A DNA stretch of 45,681 nt from Polyangium sp. 15x6 (lineage in GTDB: Bacteria; Myxococcota_A; Polyangia; Polyangiales; Polyangiaceae), in assembly GCF_029960785.1 (NCBI RefSeq), contig NZ_JASBQE010000094.1, positions 1-45,681 of the forward strand, read 5' to 3'. Position numbers and translations under genes: made by a program. Position 1 is the stretch's first letter. The number at the start of each line of letters is the position of its first letter. Below the pieces are notes generated by a model. That model saw only the letters and a program-made list of their open reading frames with translations, searched no databases and was not told where the DNA came from. Positions 7,675 to 15,276 of this stretch are shown piece after piece.

Positions 7675-8916
7675 TCAGGGCGAGATAGTCGGCCGCCGCG
7701 TGGTGATGCTGATTTCACCCGGGCTCTCCTCCGTGAACCACGCGACCGTGGTCGCCTCGGCGGCTCCGCCGCGCACGCGGGCGACGCGAATCTCGCCGTC
7801 GATCCCACCGGCGCCGTAGGCGATCAGCGCGTCGTCGCCGCAGATGCCTGGAGCCGCGCTGATCGCCGAATGGGGGTTGGCTGCCGGGTCGATCGGGAGA
7901 GGCTCGCCCCAGCCCACGCCGGGCACGTAGCGCAGCGCGTAGACAACGCCCGTCGTCGCAGCCATGCCGACGATCACGTCGCCCGCGGGGGTCGCGGTGA
8001 GGGCGAGAACGAGGCTCTGGTCCGCCAAGGTAATGCTCTCCGGGGCCGACCAGACCCCCTCATGGAGCCTCGTCGCCGCGATCCTGGCATAGCTCTCGTA
8101 GTACACGACGACCACGTCACCGTTCGGCAACGCAACGGCGCGCGGGGGCGCGACGGGAACCTCGGCCTGGAAAACCTCGATGCCGTCGCGGCAATGCATA
8201 TCCGTCCAGCTTCCGCCGTCCGCCCAGAAGATCTCCGTGTCGCAGAGCTCGCCCTGGGGGCCCACACCGACACCGAGAACGGTGCCCGACCCTTCCCTGA
8301 TGACAGCCGCGGCCAGATCGAACGGCGCCGGATCGGGATAGGGATGCCAGTCGAGCGCGTCCGGATCGAAATAGACGAGGATCGATCCTCCGACGCCACT
8401 GCCGAGGAGCAAGGAGCGTCCTACCGTGACGGGCGGGTTCCACGGCTGCGGGAACCAGCTCTGAACATCGTGGAGGTCGAAGCCCGTGCCATCGGAGGTC
8501 GACGCGAAATGGCTCTGCGCGGTCTCATAGCTCCCCTCGATCCAGAACACGCCCAGATGATCATGGACATCCACGTACGTCGTGAGCGCAGTCGCGGCCG
8601 CCATCACATATGCGTTTTTGGTCCACGTGCCCTCGTGATCGAAGGCGACCAGGCTGGTTGAAGGGCCCATGGCCGCGACAATCGCGGCCTCACCCTGCGC
8701 GCAGGCGGGCGCGGGGAGGCTGCCGCCGCCGCTGCCGCCGCTGCCGCCGGTGGACGACGACGACACGCTCGTGTCTCCGCTCGAGGCGCTGGACGCGCTG
8801 CTCCCACCCCCCGCGCCCGGCGTCTCGATGTCGACCTCGTTCCCGCACGCCGCGAGCGCGGCCACGAACGCGCCTGCCGCGATTGCGCGCCTCCGGGCGC
8901 TCACGATCTCGAACAT
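7675..8916 (-). CDS. Secreted lipoprotein with propeller-like repeats, unknown function
   Basis: A 413-residue protein with a lipoprotein signal ending AALAAC (Cys at residue 24), an acidic/Gly-Ser linker (residues 32-70) and a mature domain of repeated four-strand-like blocks such as SLVAFDHEGTW, YVDVHDHLGVFWIEG, AVALPNGDVVVVYYE and ALTATPAGDVIVGMA. The repeats suggest a beta-propeller of the sialidase or BNR kind, although no Asp-box is clear. The start at 8916 has a good Shine-Dalgarno (GGAGGAGA in the 5' leader). It lies 112 bp upstream of the RpoC-like gene on the same strand. Lipoproteins of this build are frequent in Polyangiales and mostly uncharacterised. Confidence 0.75.
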   Translation of the reverse strand: MFEIVSARRRAIAAGAFVAALAACGNEVDIETPGAGGGSSASSASSGDTSVSSSSTGGSGGSGGGSLPAPACAQGEAAIVAAMGPSTSLVAFDHEGTWTKNAYVMAAATALTTYVDVHDHLGVFWIEGSYETAQSHFASTSDGTGFDLHDVQSWFPQPWNPPVTVGRSLLLGSGVGGSILVYFDPDALDWHPYPDPAPFDLAAAVIREGSGTVLGVGVGPQGELCDTEIFWADGGSWTDMHCRDGIEVFQAEVPVAPPRAVALPNGDVVVVYYESYARIAATRLHEGVWSAPESITLADQSLVLALTATPAGDVIVGMAATTGVVYALRYVPGVGWGEPLPIDPAANPHSAISAAPGICGDDALIAYGAGGIDGEIRVARVRGGAAEATTVAWFTEESPGEISITTRRPTISP

Positions 8917-8964
8917 GATGTCTCTCCTCCGTTCGCCCGCCCCGATCGAGCAGGCACGACGAGG

Positions 8965-8986
8965 GTGGCCGCGCGGCGTCGGCCAC
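8965..8986 (-). terminator. Hairpin downstream of the capA-like gene
   Basis: GTGGCCG, an 8-base loop, then CGGCCAC, 23 bp past the stop of the capA-like gene. There is no T-run, so it could instead be a transcript-end structure or part of the next leader. Confidence 0.3.
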
Positions 8987-9008
8987 GCACCTTAAAGCCG
9001 ATTAAATC

Positions 9009-10169
9009 TCACCTCCAGCGCAGAACGAGGGCGGAGCCCTGGTCGAGGTCCACCTGTGCGCCGAATCCCCGGCTGATTCGATGGAGGGTATCCCGCAGCC
9101 ACAGCGCCGCGCTCCGGCCGACGTGATGCAGCCTGAAACCTCGGATCTGCATCGGCGTCATGCGGAGGCTCGCGAGCTCGCCCGTCGATGGATCCACGAC
9201 GGGAAAGTACATCAGGGCGAGATCCCCACGAAAGGACGCGTGGCCCGCGATTCCCTCGTAGTCGTTGAGGAAATCGCCGCAGCCGTAAAGGATGAGCTTG
9301 TTCCTGTAGACCTCGATGGGCCGCACGTGGTGCGAGGAGTGGCCGTGGACGAGATCGATGCCTCCCTCGATCAGCGCATGCGCAAAGCGGACGTGCTCCT
9401 CCGGGACGTCATACCCCCAGTTGCTCCCCCAATGGATGGACGCGACGACGACGTCCCCTGCCCGTTTGACGTGACGAACCCGATCCCGGATCTCGAGCGC
9501 GGTCGCCTCCGACAGGTCCGCGAGCCGATCGACACCGGGCGAATCGTCGGTCGCGGCCCAGCTCGCGGGAATGCCGCTCGACGCCGTCCCGAAGGCGAAT
9601 ACGTGGAGCCTTCTTGCTCCGCCGAGCGGGAGGACCGCGGGCGCGCGCGCCGCGCTCAGGTGTTCACCCGCGCCTGCGATCCTCAGCCCCGCCTGCTTCA
9701 GCGTCGTCAGGGTTTCGAGCAGCCCCGACGCGCCGAAGTCGAGCACGTGGTTGTTCGCGAGGATGCAGACGTCGATCCCAAAAGCCGCGAGGCAAGGGGT
9801 GTTCTCCGGGTGCATCCGGTAATTGATGCCCTTGCCTTCCCAGTACGTGTCGCTTCGCGTGACGCTGGTCTCCAGATTGATGATCCGCGCCGCGGGGGCC
9901 ACACGCTCGAGCTCGGAGAGGGCGTCTCCCCAGATGGACGAGAACGCGATGGGCCGCTGGATCGGTCCGTTCGTTTCCTCCGCCATCGTGACGTAGTCCC
10001 TGGCGTCCCGTACGTACGGCTCGAAGAGCGTCGGCTCGCTCGGGTGTGGCAGCACCTGATCGATCCCTCGCCCGGTCATGACGTCTCCGCACAGGAACAA
10101 CGTGAGGAGGTCGCCCGGCAGAGAATGGCTTGGTCCGCGTAGCTCCATCCACGGCGCCGCTTGGTGCAT
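9009..10169 (-). CDS. CapA/PgsA-family metallophosphatase-like protein
   Basis: A 386-residue protein of the PGA_cap family. That family belongs to the calcineurin-like phosphoesterase superfamily and is known from poly-gamma-glutamate capsule systems and from uncharacterised bacterial proteins. Visible motifs in order: FLCGDVMTGRGID, INLETSVT, LANNHVLDFG, VVASIHWGSNWGYD, HGHSSHHVRPIEVYRNKLILYGCGDF. Their Asp, Asn and His residues correspond to the metal-binding set. ATG 10169 is preceded by GGAGGAA at good spacing and begins just before the first motif. No signal peptide or anchor helix is seen, so unlike PgsA it looks soluble. No other capsule gene adjoins it. The substrate is unknown. Confidence 0.85.
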   Translation of the reverse strand: MHQAAPWMELRGPSHSLPGDLLTLFLCGDVMTGRGIDQVLPHPSEPTLFEPYVRDARDYVTMAEETNGPIQRPIAFSSIWGDALSELERVAPAARIINLETSVTRSDTYWEGKGINYRMHPENTPCLAAFGIDVCILANNHVLDFGASGLLETLTTLKQAGLRIAGAGEHLSAARAPAVLPLGGARRLHVFAFGTASSGIPASWAATDDSPGVDRLADLSEATALEIRDRVRHVKRAGDVVVASIHWGSNWGYDVPEEHVRFAHALIEGGIDLVHGHSSHHVRPIEVYRNKLILYGCGDFLNDYEGIAGHASFRGDLALMYFPVVDPSTGELASLRMTPMQIRGFRLHHVGRSAALWLRDTLHRISRGFGAQVDLDQGSALVLRWR

Positions 10170-10386
10170 CGCGTTCCTCCCGTCCAGGGTGCCCCGCGGC
10201 GCACGACAGGACCGCTGCACGATCGCCTGCTCGCACAGTCTGCGACCTCGGCGAAAAACCAAGTCGTGCCCTTCGTCCGCCTGGGCACGTTGCCCTCGGA
10301 CGAACGCCAAATGCCGCGAATGAAAAGGGATTGCGCACGCCCGTGGCGCGCGCCCGTATCCAAGTTTTCGTGCAAGGCGACGGCGC

Positions 10387-10392
10387 TAGAAT
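10387..10392 (+). promoter_or_regulatory. Possible -10 box of the mpaB-like gene
   Basis: TAGAAT lies 51 bases before ATG 10443 in the 273-bp divergent gap. The -35 at 17-bp spacing (GTTTTC) is poor. Nothing else was recognised in this gap. Confidence 0.3.
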
Positions 10393-10442
10393 TCTCCTCC
10401 TCGCAGGCGGCGCGGCGCCGCCTCCCCAGCCCGCGAGGGAGC

Positions 10443-11774
10443 ATGCAAGGAGACCATCCCAGGGGTCGGATCCTCGCGAACATCGCGAAGCCGGCCGGTT
10501 CGTTCTGGAAGACCTCGAAGCTGACCGCGCGCATCTTGATCGGCCGGCAAGCCGAGCCCACGCAAGAGCAGTACGAGCAGTTCGTCGATCTCATGTTCGA
10601 GGGTGATCCCCTCGGCGACGCCGTCGCCGCGTGGATGCTGAAAGAAGGCGTCGGGCGCTCGATGAAGACCTTCGATCACGCGCTCCGCCACGGCATCGCG
10701 TCGATCGAGAGCCCGCCCGAGCCGCTGCGCACGCTCTTCGAACAGGTCGATCGCAGGCCCTTGTGGCTCGACAAGCAGATGCTGCTCGCAGGTCAGCGCG
10801 CGGCGCAGCGCGCCGGCGCCTTGATGCCGTACATCCTCGGAGACCTCGCGCTCGTGGGCGGCTACGTGACGATGGGCGCGATGAACAAATCGCTCGTGGC
10901 CACGGGCGCGCTCGCGCCCGGCGGCTCCGCGAGGCGGCTCTACGAAACGCTCTGCTGGTGGCTCGACGTGACGGGCGACCATGGCCTCGAGCGCTACGCG
11001 CCGGGGTTCATCTCGACCGTGAAGGTGCGCGTGATGCACGCCCTCGTGCGCATCCGGCTGAGCCGCGATCCGAGCTGGCGATTCGAAGCGTGGGGCGCGC
11101 CGCTCAGCCAGGCACACCTGGCGACGACGAACCAGGCGTTCGCCTCGGCGTACATCACGCTCGCGCGCGGCTTCGGCGTGCGGTACTCGGCCAGCGAGAT
11201 CGAGTCGATCATGCACCTCTTCCGCTACGCCGGCCTCCTCATGGGCGTGCGCGAGGAGTACTGCTGCGCGACCGTGCGCGAGGGCTTCCGCCTCATCACG
11301 ATGTCGCACGCGACCTCGCCTCCGCCGGACGAGGACGCCGTGAAGCTCGCCGAGGGCTACTTCGAAGGCGGGCTCGATTTCCGCACGCGCATGCCGAAAT
11401 GGCCGCCGATGCAGACCCTCGGCGGCGCGCTCTCCCGTCTCTTCCTCCAGTCGCGGATCGGCACGCTCCGGGCGCTCCTCGGCGAGCATGACGCCGACCT
11501 CCTGAAGATCCCTCCGGCCGGCATCTCGAAGGCGTTCCCCGCGGTGCTCCTCGGCACGACGCTCGCGGCGCAGGCGGCGACGAGCTTCCTGCCCGACGCG
11601 CGTGCGCTCCAGGCCCGCATCGGGCGTCGCATCCAGCTCGGCATCAAGGAGATGTCGCCGCTCGGCGGCGAAGGCCCGATCTCGTACCAGCCCTACGAGC
11701 ATCGCGAAGGCGCGGAGCGGCGCGCGATGCGGCCGCACGCCGTCCGCGCGGCGCCTCAGTCGAGCCAGCGGTAG
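10443..11774 (+). CDS. MpaB/latex-clearing-protein family oxygenase (DUF2236)
   Basis: A 443-residue protein. Members of this family (fungal MpaB', bacterial Lcp rubber oxygenase) carry a b-type haem and cleave C=C bonds oxidatively; many bacterial relatives have no known substrate. Visible family features are the early helix LWLDKQMLLAGQRA, a membrane-like helix around LGDLALVGGYVTMGAMNKSL, the region RLYETLCWWLDVTG and the block VRVMHALVRIRL, whose His is the likely haem ligand, followed by a downstream helical bundle. ATG 10443 is chosen because it follows the gene's leader; longer reading upstream is not family-like. It overlaps the convergent TetR gene by 19 bp at the 3' ends, and that gene probably encodes its regulator. 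Confidence 0.8.
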   Translation: MQGDHPRGRILANIAKPAGSFWKTSKLTARILIGRQAEPTQEQYEQFVDLMFEGDPLGDAVAAWMLKEGVGRSMKTFDHALRHGIASIESPPEPLRTLFEQVDRRPLWLDKQMLLAGQRAAQRAGALMPYILGDLALVGGYVTMGAMNKSLVATGALAPGGSARRLYETLCWWLDVTGDHGLERYAPGFISTVKVRVMHALVRIRLSRDPSWRFEAWGAPLSQAHLATTNQAFASAYITLARGFGVRYSASEIESIMHLFRYAGLLMGVREEYCCATVREGFRLITMSHATSPPPDEDAVKLAEGYFEGGLDFRTRMPKWPPMQTLGGALSRLFLQSRIGTLRALLGEHDADLLKIPPAGISKAFPAVLLGTTLAAQAATSFLPDARALQARIGRRIQLGIKEMSPLGGEGPISYQPYEHREGAERRAMRPHAVRAAPQSSQR

Positions 11775-12382
11775 ATGCGATCCGCGAGCGCCGAAAGGAC
11801 GGCGTCGTGGTCGATCTCGGGGCTCGGCACGAATACGAGGCCGAGCACGGTGCCGGCCGTCAGCGTCTGCATGAGGTAGAGCGACTCCGCCGTGAGCTCG
11901 CGCTCGCGATCGCGCCTCTGCCCGTACGCGTGCTTCACGAGCTCCGTGACGAGCGCGTGCGCGCCTTGCACCGAGGGCACGCTCATGATGAACGGCACCG
12001 TGAAGAGCAGCGCCGACGCGAGCTTCTCCTCCTGCTTCACCTGCTGGTGGATGAGGCGGATCCAGAAGTGGAGCATCTCGCGCAGCGGCAGGGCCATGGC
12101 CTCGTCGAGGTGTGCGCGGAACGCGGCGATGGATCGATGCACGGCGCGGTCGGCGACCTCCGCGACGATCGCGTCCTTCGTGTGGAAGTACTCGTAGAGC
12201 GAGGCGATGTTCACGCCTGCGCGCTCCGCGATCTCGTTCGTCGTGAGGCCGAGATAACCGCGCTCGGGCAAGAGCTCCTCGCACGCGAGGACGATCGCGT
12301 CGTAGGTGAGCCGCGAGCGCGACTGCTTCGGCCGCTTCTTCGGCTCAAGGATGTAGGGCGTGCTGCCGGTGGCCGGAGGCAT
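11756..12382 (-). CDS. TetR-family transcriptional regulator
   Basis: A 208-residue protein with an N-terminal TetR helix-turn-helix at about residues 30-72: ERGYLGLTTNEIAERAGVNIASLYEYFHTKDAI, written here in its two helices and the invariant YxYFxxK turn. The rest is a helical ligand-binding and dimerisation domain. TetR proteins usually repress a neighbouring enzyme or efflux gene until a hydrophobic ligand binds. Here the only close partner is the convergent MpaB-type oxygenase, whose 3' end it overlaps by 19 bp. No operator palindrome was identified in the oxygenase promoter. Confidence 0.93.
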   Translation of the reverse strand: MPPATGSTPYILEPKKRPKQSRSRLTYDAIVLACEELLPERGYLGLTTNEIAERAGVNIASLYEYFHTKDAIVAEVADRAVHRSIAAFRAHLDEAMALPLREMLHFWIRLIHQQVKQEEKLASALLFTVPFIMSVPSVQGAHALVTELVKHAYGQRRDRERELTAESLYLMQTLTAGTVLGLVFVPSPEIDHDAVLSALADRIYRWLD

Positions 12383-12486
12383 GAGGTCCCAGGACGTACG
12401 CTTGCCGCGCCCACAACGTAGCGTCCGCGGCGCAGAGGGTCTATCGAGCCATGCGGGTTCTCTCCGCTCCGCCCGAAAGACGCTGC

Positions 12487-13584
12487 ATGAATCACCCCAC
12501 GATCGACATCGACGCCATCCGTAAAAGACCGAGCATGTTCATCGGAGCAGTCGATGACGGCAGCGGCTTGACGCACATGATCTGGGAGTTGCTCGCGAAC
12601 ACGCTCGACGAGCATGTCGGCGGTACCTGTCGGGCGGTCTCGATCTCGCTCAACGAGGACGGCTCGGTCACCGTCCAGGACGACGGTCGCGGGATTCCGA
12701 CGCATGAGCTCGACGGAGTTCCCTTCGCCCAGAAAGCGCTCACGTCGTGGCATGCAACACCGACGTTCGACGGGCACGCGCCTCACGAACACGTCGGCGG
12801 CCATGGCGTCGGGATATTCGTGGTGAACGCCTTGTCCACGTGGCTCGAACTGGAGATATTTCGCGAGGGTACTCATTACAGGCAACGCTACGAGCGTGGC
12901 GTACCGTGTGGCCCCCTCGAAGCCGTCGAATCGACCCATCGAAGCGGGACGACGATCACCTTCCTTCCCGACCCTACGATTTTCTCGAACCCCTGGTTCA
13001 ACGCCGGCACCATCGCCACCCGGATGCAAGAGCTCGCATACTTCGTCCCTTCCCTGAGGCTCGCCTTCGCGGACCGGCGCAAACATGAGTTCCACGAGCC
13101 ACGCGGCCTTCGCGCGTTCCTGGAGCGGACGCCCCGTTCGGGCACGCACCTCGGTACCTTGACCGTCGAGGAGCGCGTCGGTGAAATCTTGGTCGAGGCA
13201 GCCATGAATTGGCAGGACGGTCCATGGGCTTCGTCTTCCATCGATAGCTACGCCAACATTGAACGTACGACGGACGGCGGAACGCACGTGCAAGGTCTCT
13301 TGACCGGCTTGGCGCTCGGACTCCGTGACGTCGAGGGGTCGCGCGTGCGCAAGCGACCGCTGAAGCAGCTACGCGGAATCGTCGCCCGAGGTCTCCACGC
13401 TGTCGTATGTGTACGGCTCCGCGACCCGACATTCGGCGAGCCCACGAAGAGCCGACTCATGACGCCGGCGGTCGCGAAGGCCGTTTCCGGGGTGGTGCGC
13501 CATGCATTCGTGGTCGAGCTCCAGGACAACCTGGAGCTTCGTCGGCATTGTATTCGCCTGCTCGACGGAGAGCCCACGCGCTGA
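12487..13584 (+). CDS. Stand-alone GyrB/ParE-type GHKL ATPase, no TOPRIM domain
   Basis: A 365-residue protein that covers only the ATPase and transducer half of a type IIA topoisomerase B subunit. Visible: IRKRPSMFIG near residue 11, the N-box WELLANTLDEH (Glu34, Asn38, Asp41), DDGRGIP at 65-71, the GHGVG lid with VVNALS, GGTHVQGL for GGTHxxG, and PTKSRLM in the place of the QTKxKL loop whose Lys contacts ATP phosphate. The protein stops about 40 residues later, whereas GyrB and ParE run to 630-800 residues and continue into the TOPRIM and tail that bind DNA and GyrA. ATG 12487 is used because the family sequence begins there; an in-frame ATG at 12451 is less likely. It may act as an ATP-driven dimeric clamp or regulator. 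The partner is unknown. Confidence 0.85.
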   Translation: MNHPTIDIDAIRKRPSMFIGAVDDGSGLTHMIWELLANTLDEHVGGTCRAVSISLNEDGSVTVQDDGRGIPTHELDGVPFAQKALTSWHATPTFDGHAPHEHVGGHGVGIFVVNALSTWLELEIFREGTHYRQRYERGVPCGPLEAVESTHRSGTTITFLPDPTIFSNPWFNAGTIATRMQELAYFVPSLRLAFADRRKHEFHEPRGLRAFLERTPRSGTHLGTLTVEERVGEILVEAAMNWQDGPWASSSIDSYANIERTTDGGTHVQGLLTGLALGLRDVEGSRVRKRPLKQLRGIVARGLHAVVCVRLRDPTFGEPTKSRLMTPAVAKAVSGVVRHAFVVELQDNLELRRHCIRLLDGEPTR

Positions 13585-13703
13585 GGAAAGGGCCGAGCTT
13601 CGAGAGGCACGCCTCGACAGCACCTTGGCGTCCGGCGCCGCACGCCCAATGGAGCAGGTGCGCGAAAGCGGTTCGGTTCGCGAACGACCCGGAGGGCAAG
13701 GGT

Positions 13704-14090
13704 ATGCGTTTTCCCATGAAGATCCGCGGGGCGATGGCTCTTTCTACTTCTCTCGCGCTTGCCGGCTGCATGGCCCAGGAGAGCGACGTGCCGCCAGGGG
13801 AGCCCGCGGGTGAGGCGGAGCAGGCGCTCGACATCGCGACCGGGGACGTGATCTGCAACAGCGGCTGGCCTGGAACGCGGGGCTGCAGTGCGCGGTTCGG
13901 CGATGGGAGGGAAATCCTGCCCGGGTCGATCAAGGTGAACGTCGTGGGCCACAATGGGGCCATCAGCTGGAGTGCGGAGCTCGTCGACAACAACCGCGCC
14001 ATCAACTTCACGGCGAGCATCCGCGAGGGCAATGCCTTCGGCCCAGGAGACAACACGACCCGATTCGCGCTGGCGTGGATCACCTTGTAG
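13704..14090 (+). CDS. Small predicted lipoprotein (128 aa)
   Basis: MRFPMKIRGAMALSTSLALAGC gives a lipoprotein signal with Cys at residue 22. The mature part of about 105 residues has a Cys pair (VICNSGWPGTRGC) and an all-beta look (INFTASIREGN, TTRFALAWITL), as in small sandwich domains. GGAGGG at 13691-13696 is 7 bases from ATG 13704, which fixes the start. No family was recognised. It lies just before the CBM3 lipoprotein gene but is separated from it by 234 bp containing strong hairpins, so it is probably a separate transcript. Confidence 0.7.
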   Translation: MRFPMKIRGAMALSTSLALAGCMAQESDVPPGEPAGEAEQALDIATGDVICNSGWPGTRGCSARFGDGREILPGSIKVNVVGHNGAISWSAELVDNNRAINFTASIREGNAFGPGDNTTRFALAWITL

Positions 14091-14123
14091 GAATCTGCCA
14101 GGAACCGATGTCTCGAGCACGCG

Positions 14124-14154
14124 GGCGCGCCATGCGCCCGGCGGCATGCCGCCC
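14124..14154 (+). terminator. Two adjacent GC-rich hairpins after the small lipoprotein gene
   Basis: GGGCGC-GCCAT-GCGCCC at 14124-14140 is followed directly by the perfect 14-bp palindrome GGCGGCATGCCGCC at 14141-14154. There is no T-run. It is a likely transcript end or folded spacer. Confidence 0.45.
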
Positions 14155-14233
14155 TCGCGGCGGAGGGCCACGCTGAAAGCGCCTCGCTCTGGATGCCCTA
14201 CCGACGACGCCGCGGCCCGGCGCGACGCCTCCA

Positions 14234-14247
14234 CGCAGTAAATGGCC
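14234..14247 (+). promoter_or_regulatory. CGCAGTAAATGGCC motif upstream of the CBM3 gene
   Basis: It lies 78-91 bases before ATG 14325 and matches 13 of 14 bases of the motif at 37277-37290 (minus strand), upstream of another secreted lipoprotein gene. It is a candidate activator site or non-standard -35 element. Confidence 0.4.
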
Positions 14248-14324
14248 TTTTCTAACCGTGTTTCCGATTTGTTTCGTCGGAGCAACGTGTTAGTGCCGAT
14301 CTCGTTATGCCATAGGGAGGTGTC

Positions 14325-15188
14325 ATGAATTCTCGCGCGAGCCGTGCCTTTCACGTCCTCCACTCTTCCCGGGCGAGATCGAGCATGCAATGCGTCACGC
14401 TCCTGCTGATGTCGGCGTTCCTTCTCGGGAGCTGTGCCGAGGGGCTCACCGGCGACCCCGACCAGAACACCGGTGCTGGAGCCGGGACCGGCTCCGGCGG
14501 CATGGGAGGTGCCGGTCAGGGAGGGGCGTCGAATTCGTCGAGCTCGTCCGCGTCATCGAGTTCGTCCGCGTCATCGAGCTCCTCTGCGTCATCGAGCTCC
14601 TCTGCGTCATCGAGCTCCTCCGCGTCGTCGGGCACAGGGGGTAGCGGCGGCGCTGGCGGCGCTGGCGGTTCAGGCGGCTCTGGCGGCTCTGGCGGCGGCC
14701 CGACGGGCATGATGGTTCAATACAAGGTGGAGATCAGCGCCACCGCGACGTCGGCCATCGGTTCCCAGTTCTGGATCGTCAACAACGGCAGCGACCCGGT
14801 GAACCTCGATGATCTGACGCTTCGTTATTACATGACCAATGAAGTCGCTGCGACGCTCGTCAAGACCATCAACTGGGCCAACGTCGGCGCCGTGGCCGGC
14901 CCCAGCGCGGGATTCCCCACGGGCAACATCGGCGTCAACGTGATGCCGATGGCCATGCCCGCGCCGTCTGCCGACACCTACGTGGAGTTCAGCTTCAGCG
15001 GCGGCAACAACGTGCTGGCTCCCGGCTACCGCTTGCAGTTCTCCTGGACCGTCCAGAACTTCATGTCGCAATCGTTCGATCAGCCCGGGGACTATTCGTT
15101 CAACGCCGCGGCCTCGGCGCAGACGGAGTGGCCAAACGTGGTCCTGATGTACCAGGGACAGTCGGTGGTGTGGGGCATCGAGCCCTGA
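14325..15188 (+). CDS. Lipoprotein with C-terminal CBM3 cellulose-binding-type module
   Basis: A 287-residue protein: signal and lipobox-like LLGSC, then a Gly- and Ser-rich linker to about residue 127, then a carbohydrate-binding module of family 3 at residues 129-287. The module is recognised from MVQYKVE, the strand FWIVNNGSDPVNLDDLTLRYY, the central Asp-containing ADTYVEFSF, GYRLQFSW, DYSFNAAASAQTEW and the terminal VVWGIEP, which is the usual CBM3 ending. CBM3 binds crystalline cellulose or chitin-like surfaces. No catalytic domain is attached, so the protein would tether the cell to a polysaccharide or serve as a scaffold. AGGGAGG directly before ATG 14325 fixes the start. An 18-bp repeat encodes the serine tract. 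Confidence 0.88.
   Translation: MNSRASRAFHVLHSSRARSSMQCVTLLLMSAFLLGSCAEGLTGDPDQNTGAGAGTGSGGMGGAGQGGASNSSSSSASSSSSASSSSSASSSSSASSSSSASSGTGGSGGAGGAGGSGGSGGSGGGPTGMMVQYKVEISATATSAIGSQFWIVNNGSDPVNLDDLTLRYYMTNEVAATLVKTINWANVGAVAGPSAGFPTGNIGVNVMPMAMPAPSADTYVEFSFSGGNNVLAPGYRLQFSWTVQNFMSQSFDQPGDYSFNAAASAQTEWPNVVLMYQGQSVVWGIEP
14535..14624 (+). repeat. 18-bp in-frame repeat, 5 units, serine-rich linker
   Basis: Five units resembling TCATCGAGCTCCTCTGCG encode SSSSSA; units three and four are identical. The unit length is a multiple of three, so slippage would only lengthen or shorten the linker of the CBM3 lipoprotein. Confidence 0.9.
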
Positions 15189-15211
15189 CGAACGCTCTCC
15201 AAGCCTCCGTT

Positions 15212-15260
15212 CCACGGATACCTCTTCCCCGGACGATCGACGGGGAAGAGGTATCCGTGG
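15212..15260. terminator. Perfect 20-bp-stem hairpin between convergent genes
   Basis: Bases 15212-15231 and 15241-15260 are exact reverse complements of each other (20 bp) around a 9-base loop. The hairpin sits 23 bp after the CBM3 gene stop and 16 bp after the stop of the convergent fibro-slime gene, so it can serve both strands. There is no T-run on either side. Confidence 0.85.
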
Positions 15261-15276
15261 TCGGGCCACACGTCGC

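Noticed and set aside
9009-10169. Poly-gamma-glutamate capsule operon
   Set aside because: Only the CapA-like gene is present; no capB or capC homologue is adjacent and no membrane anchor is visible.
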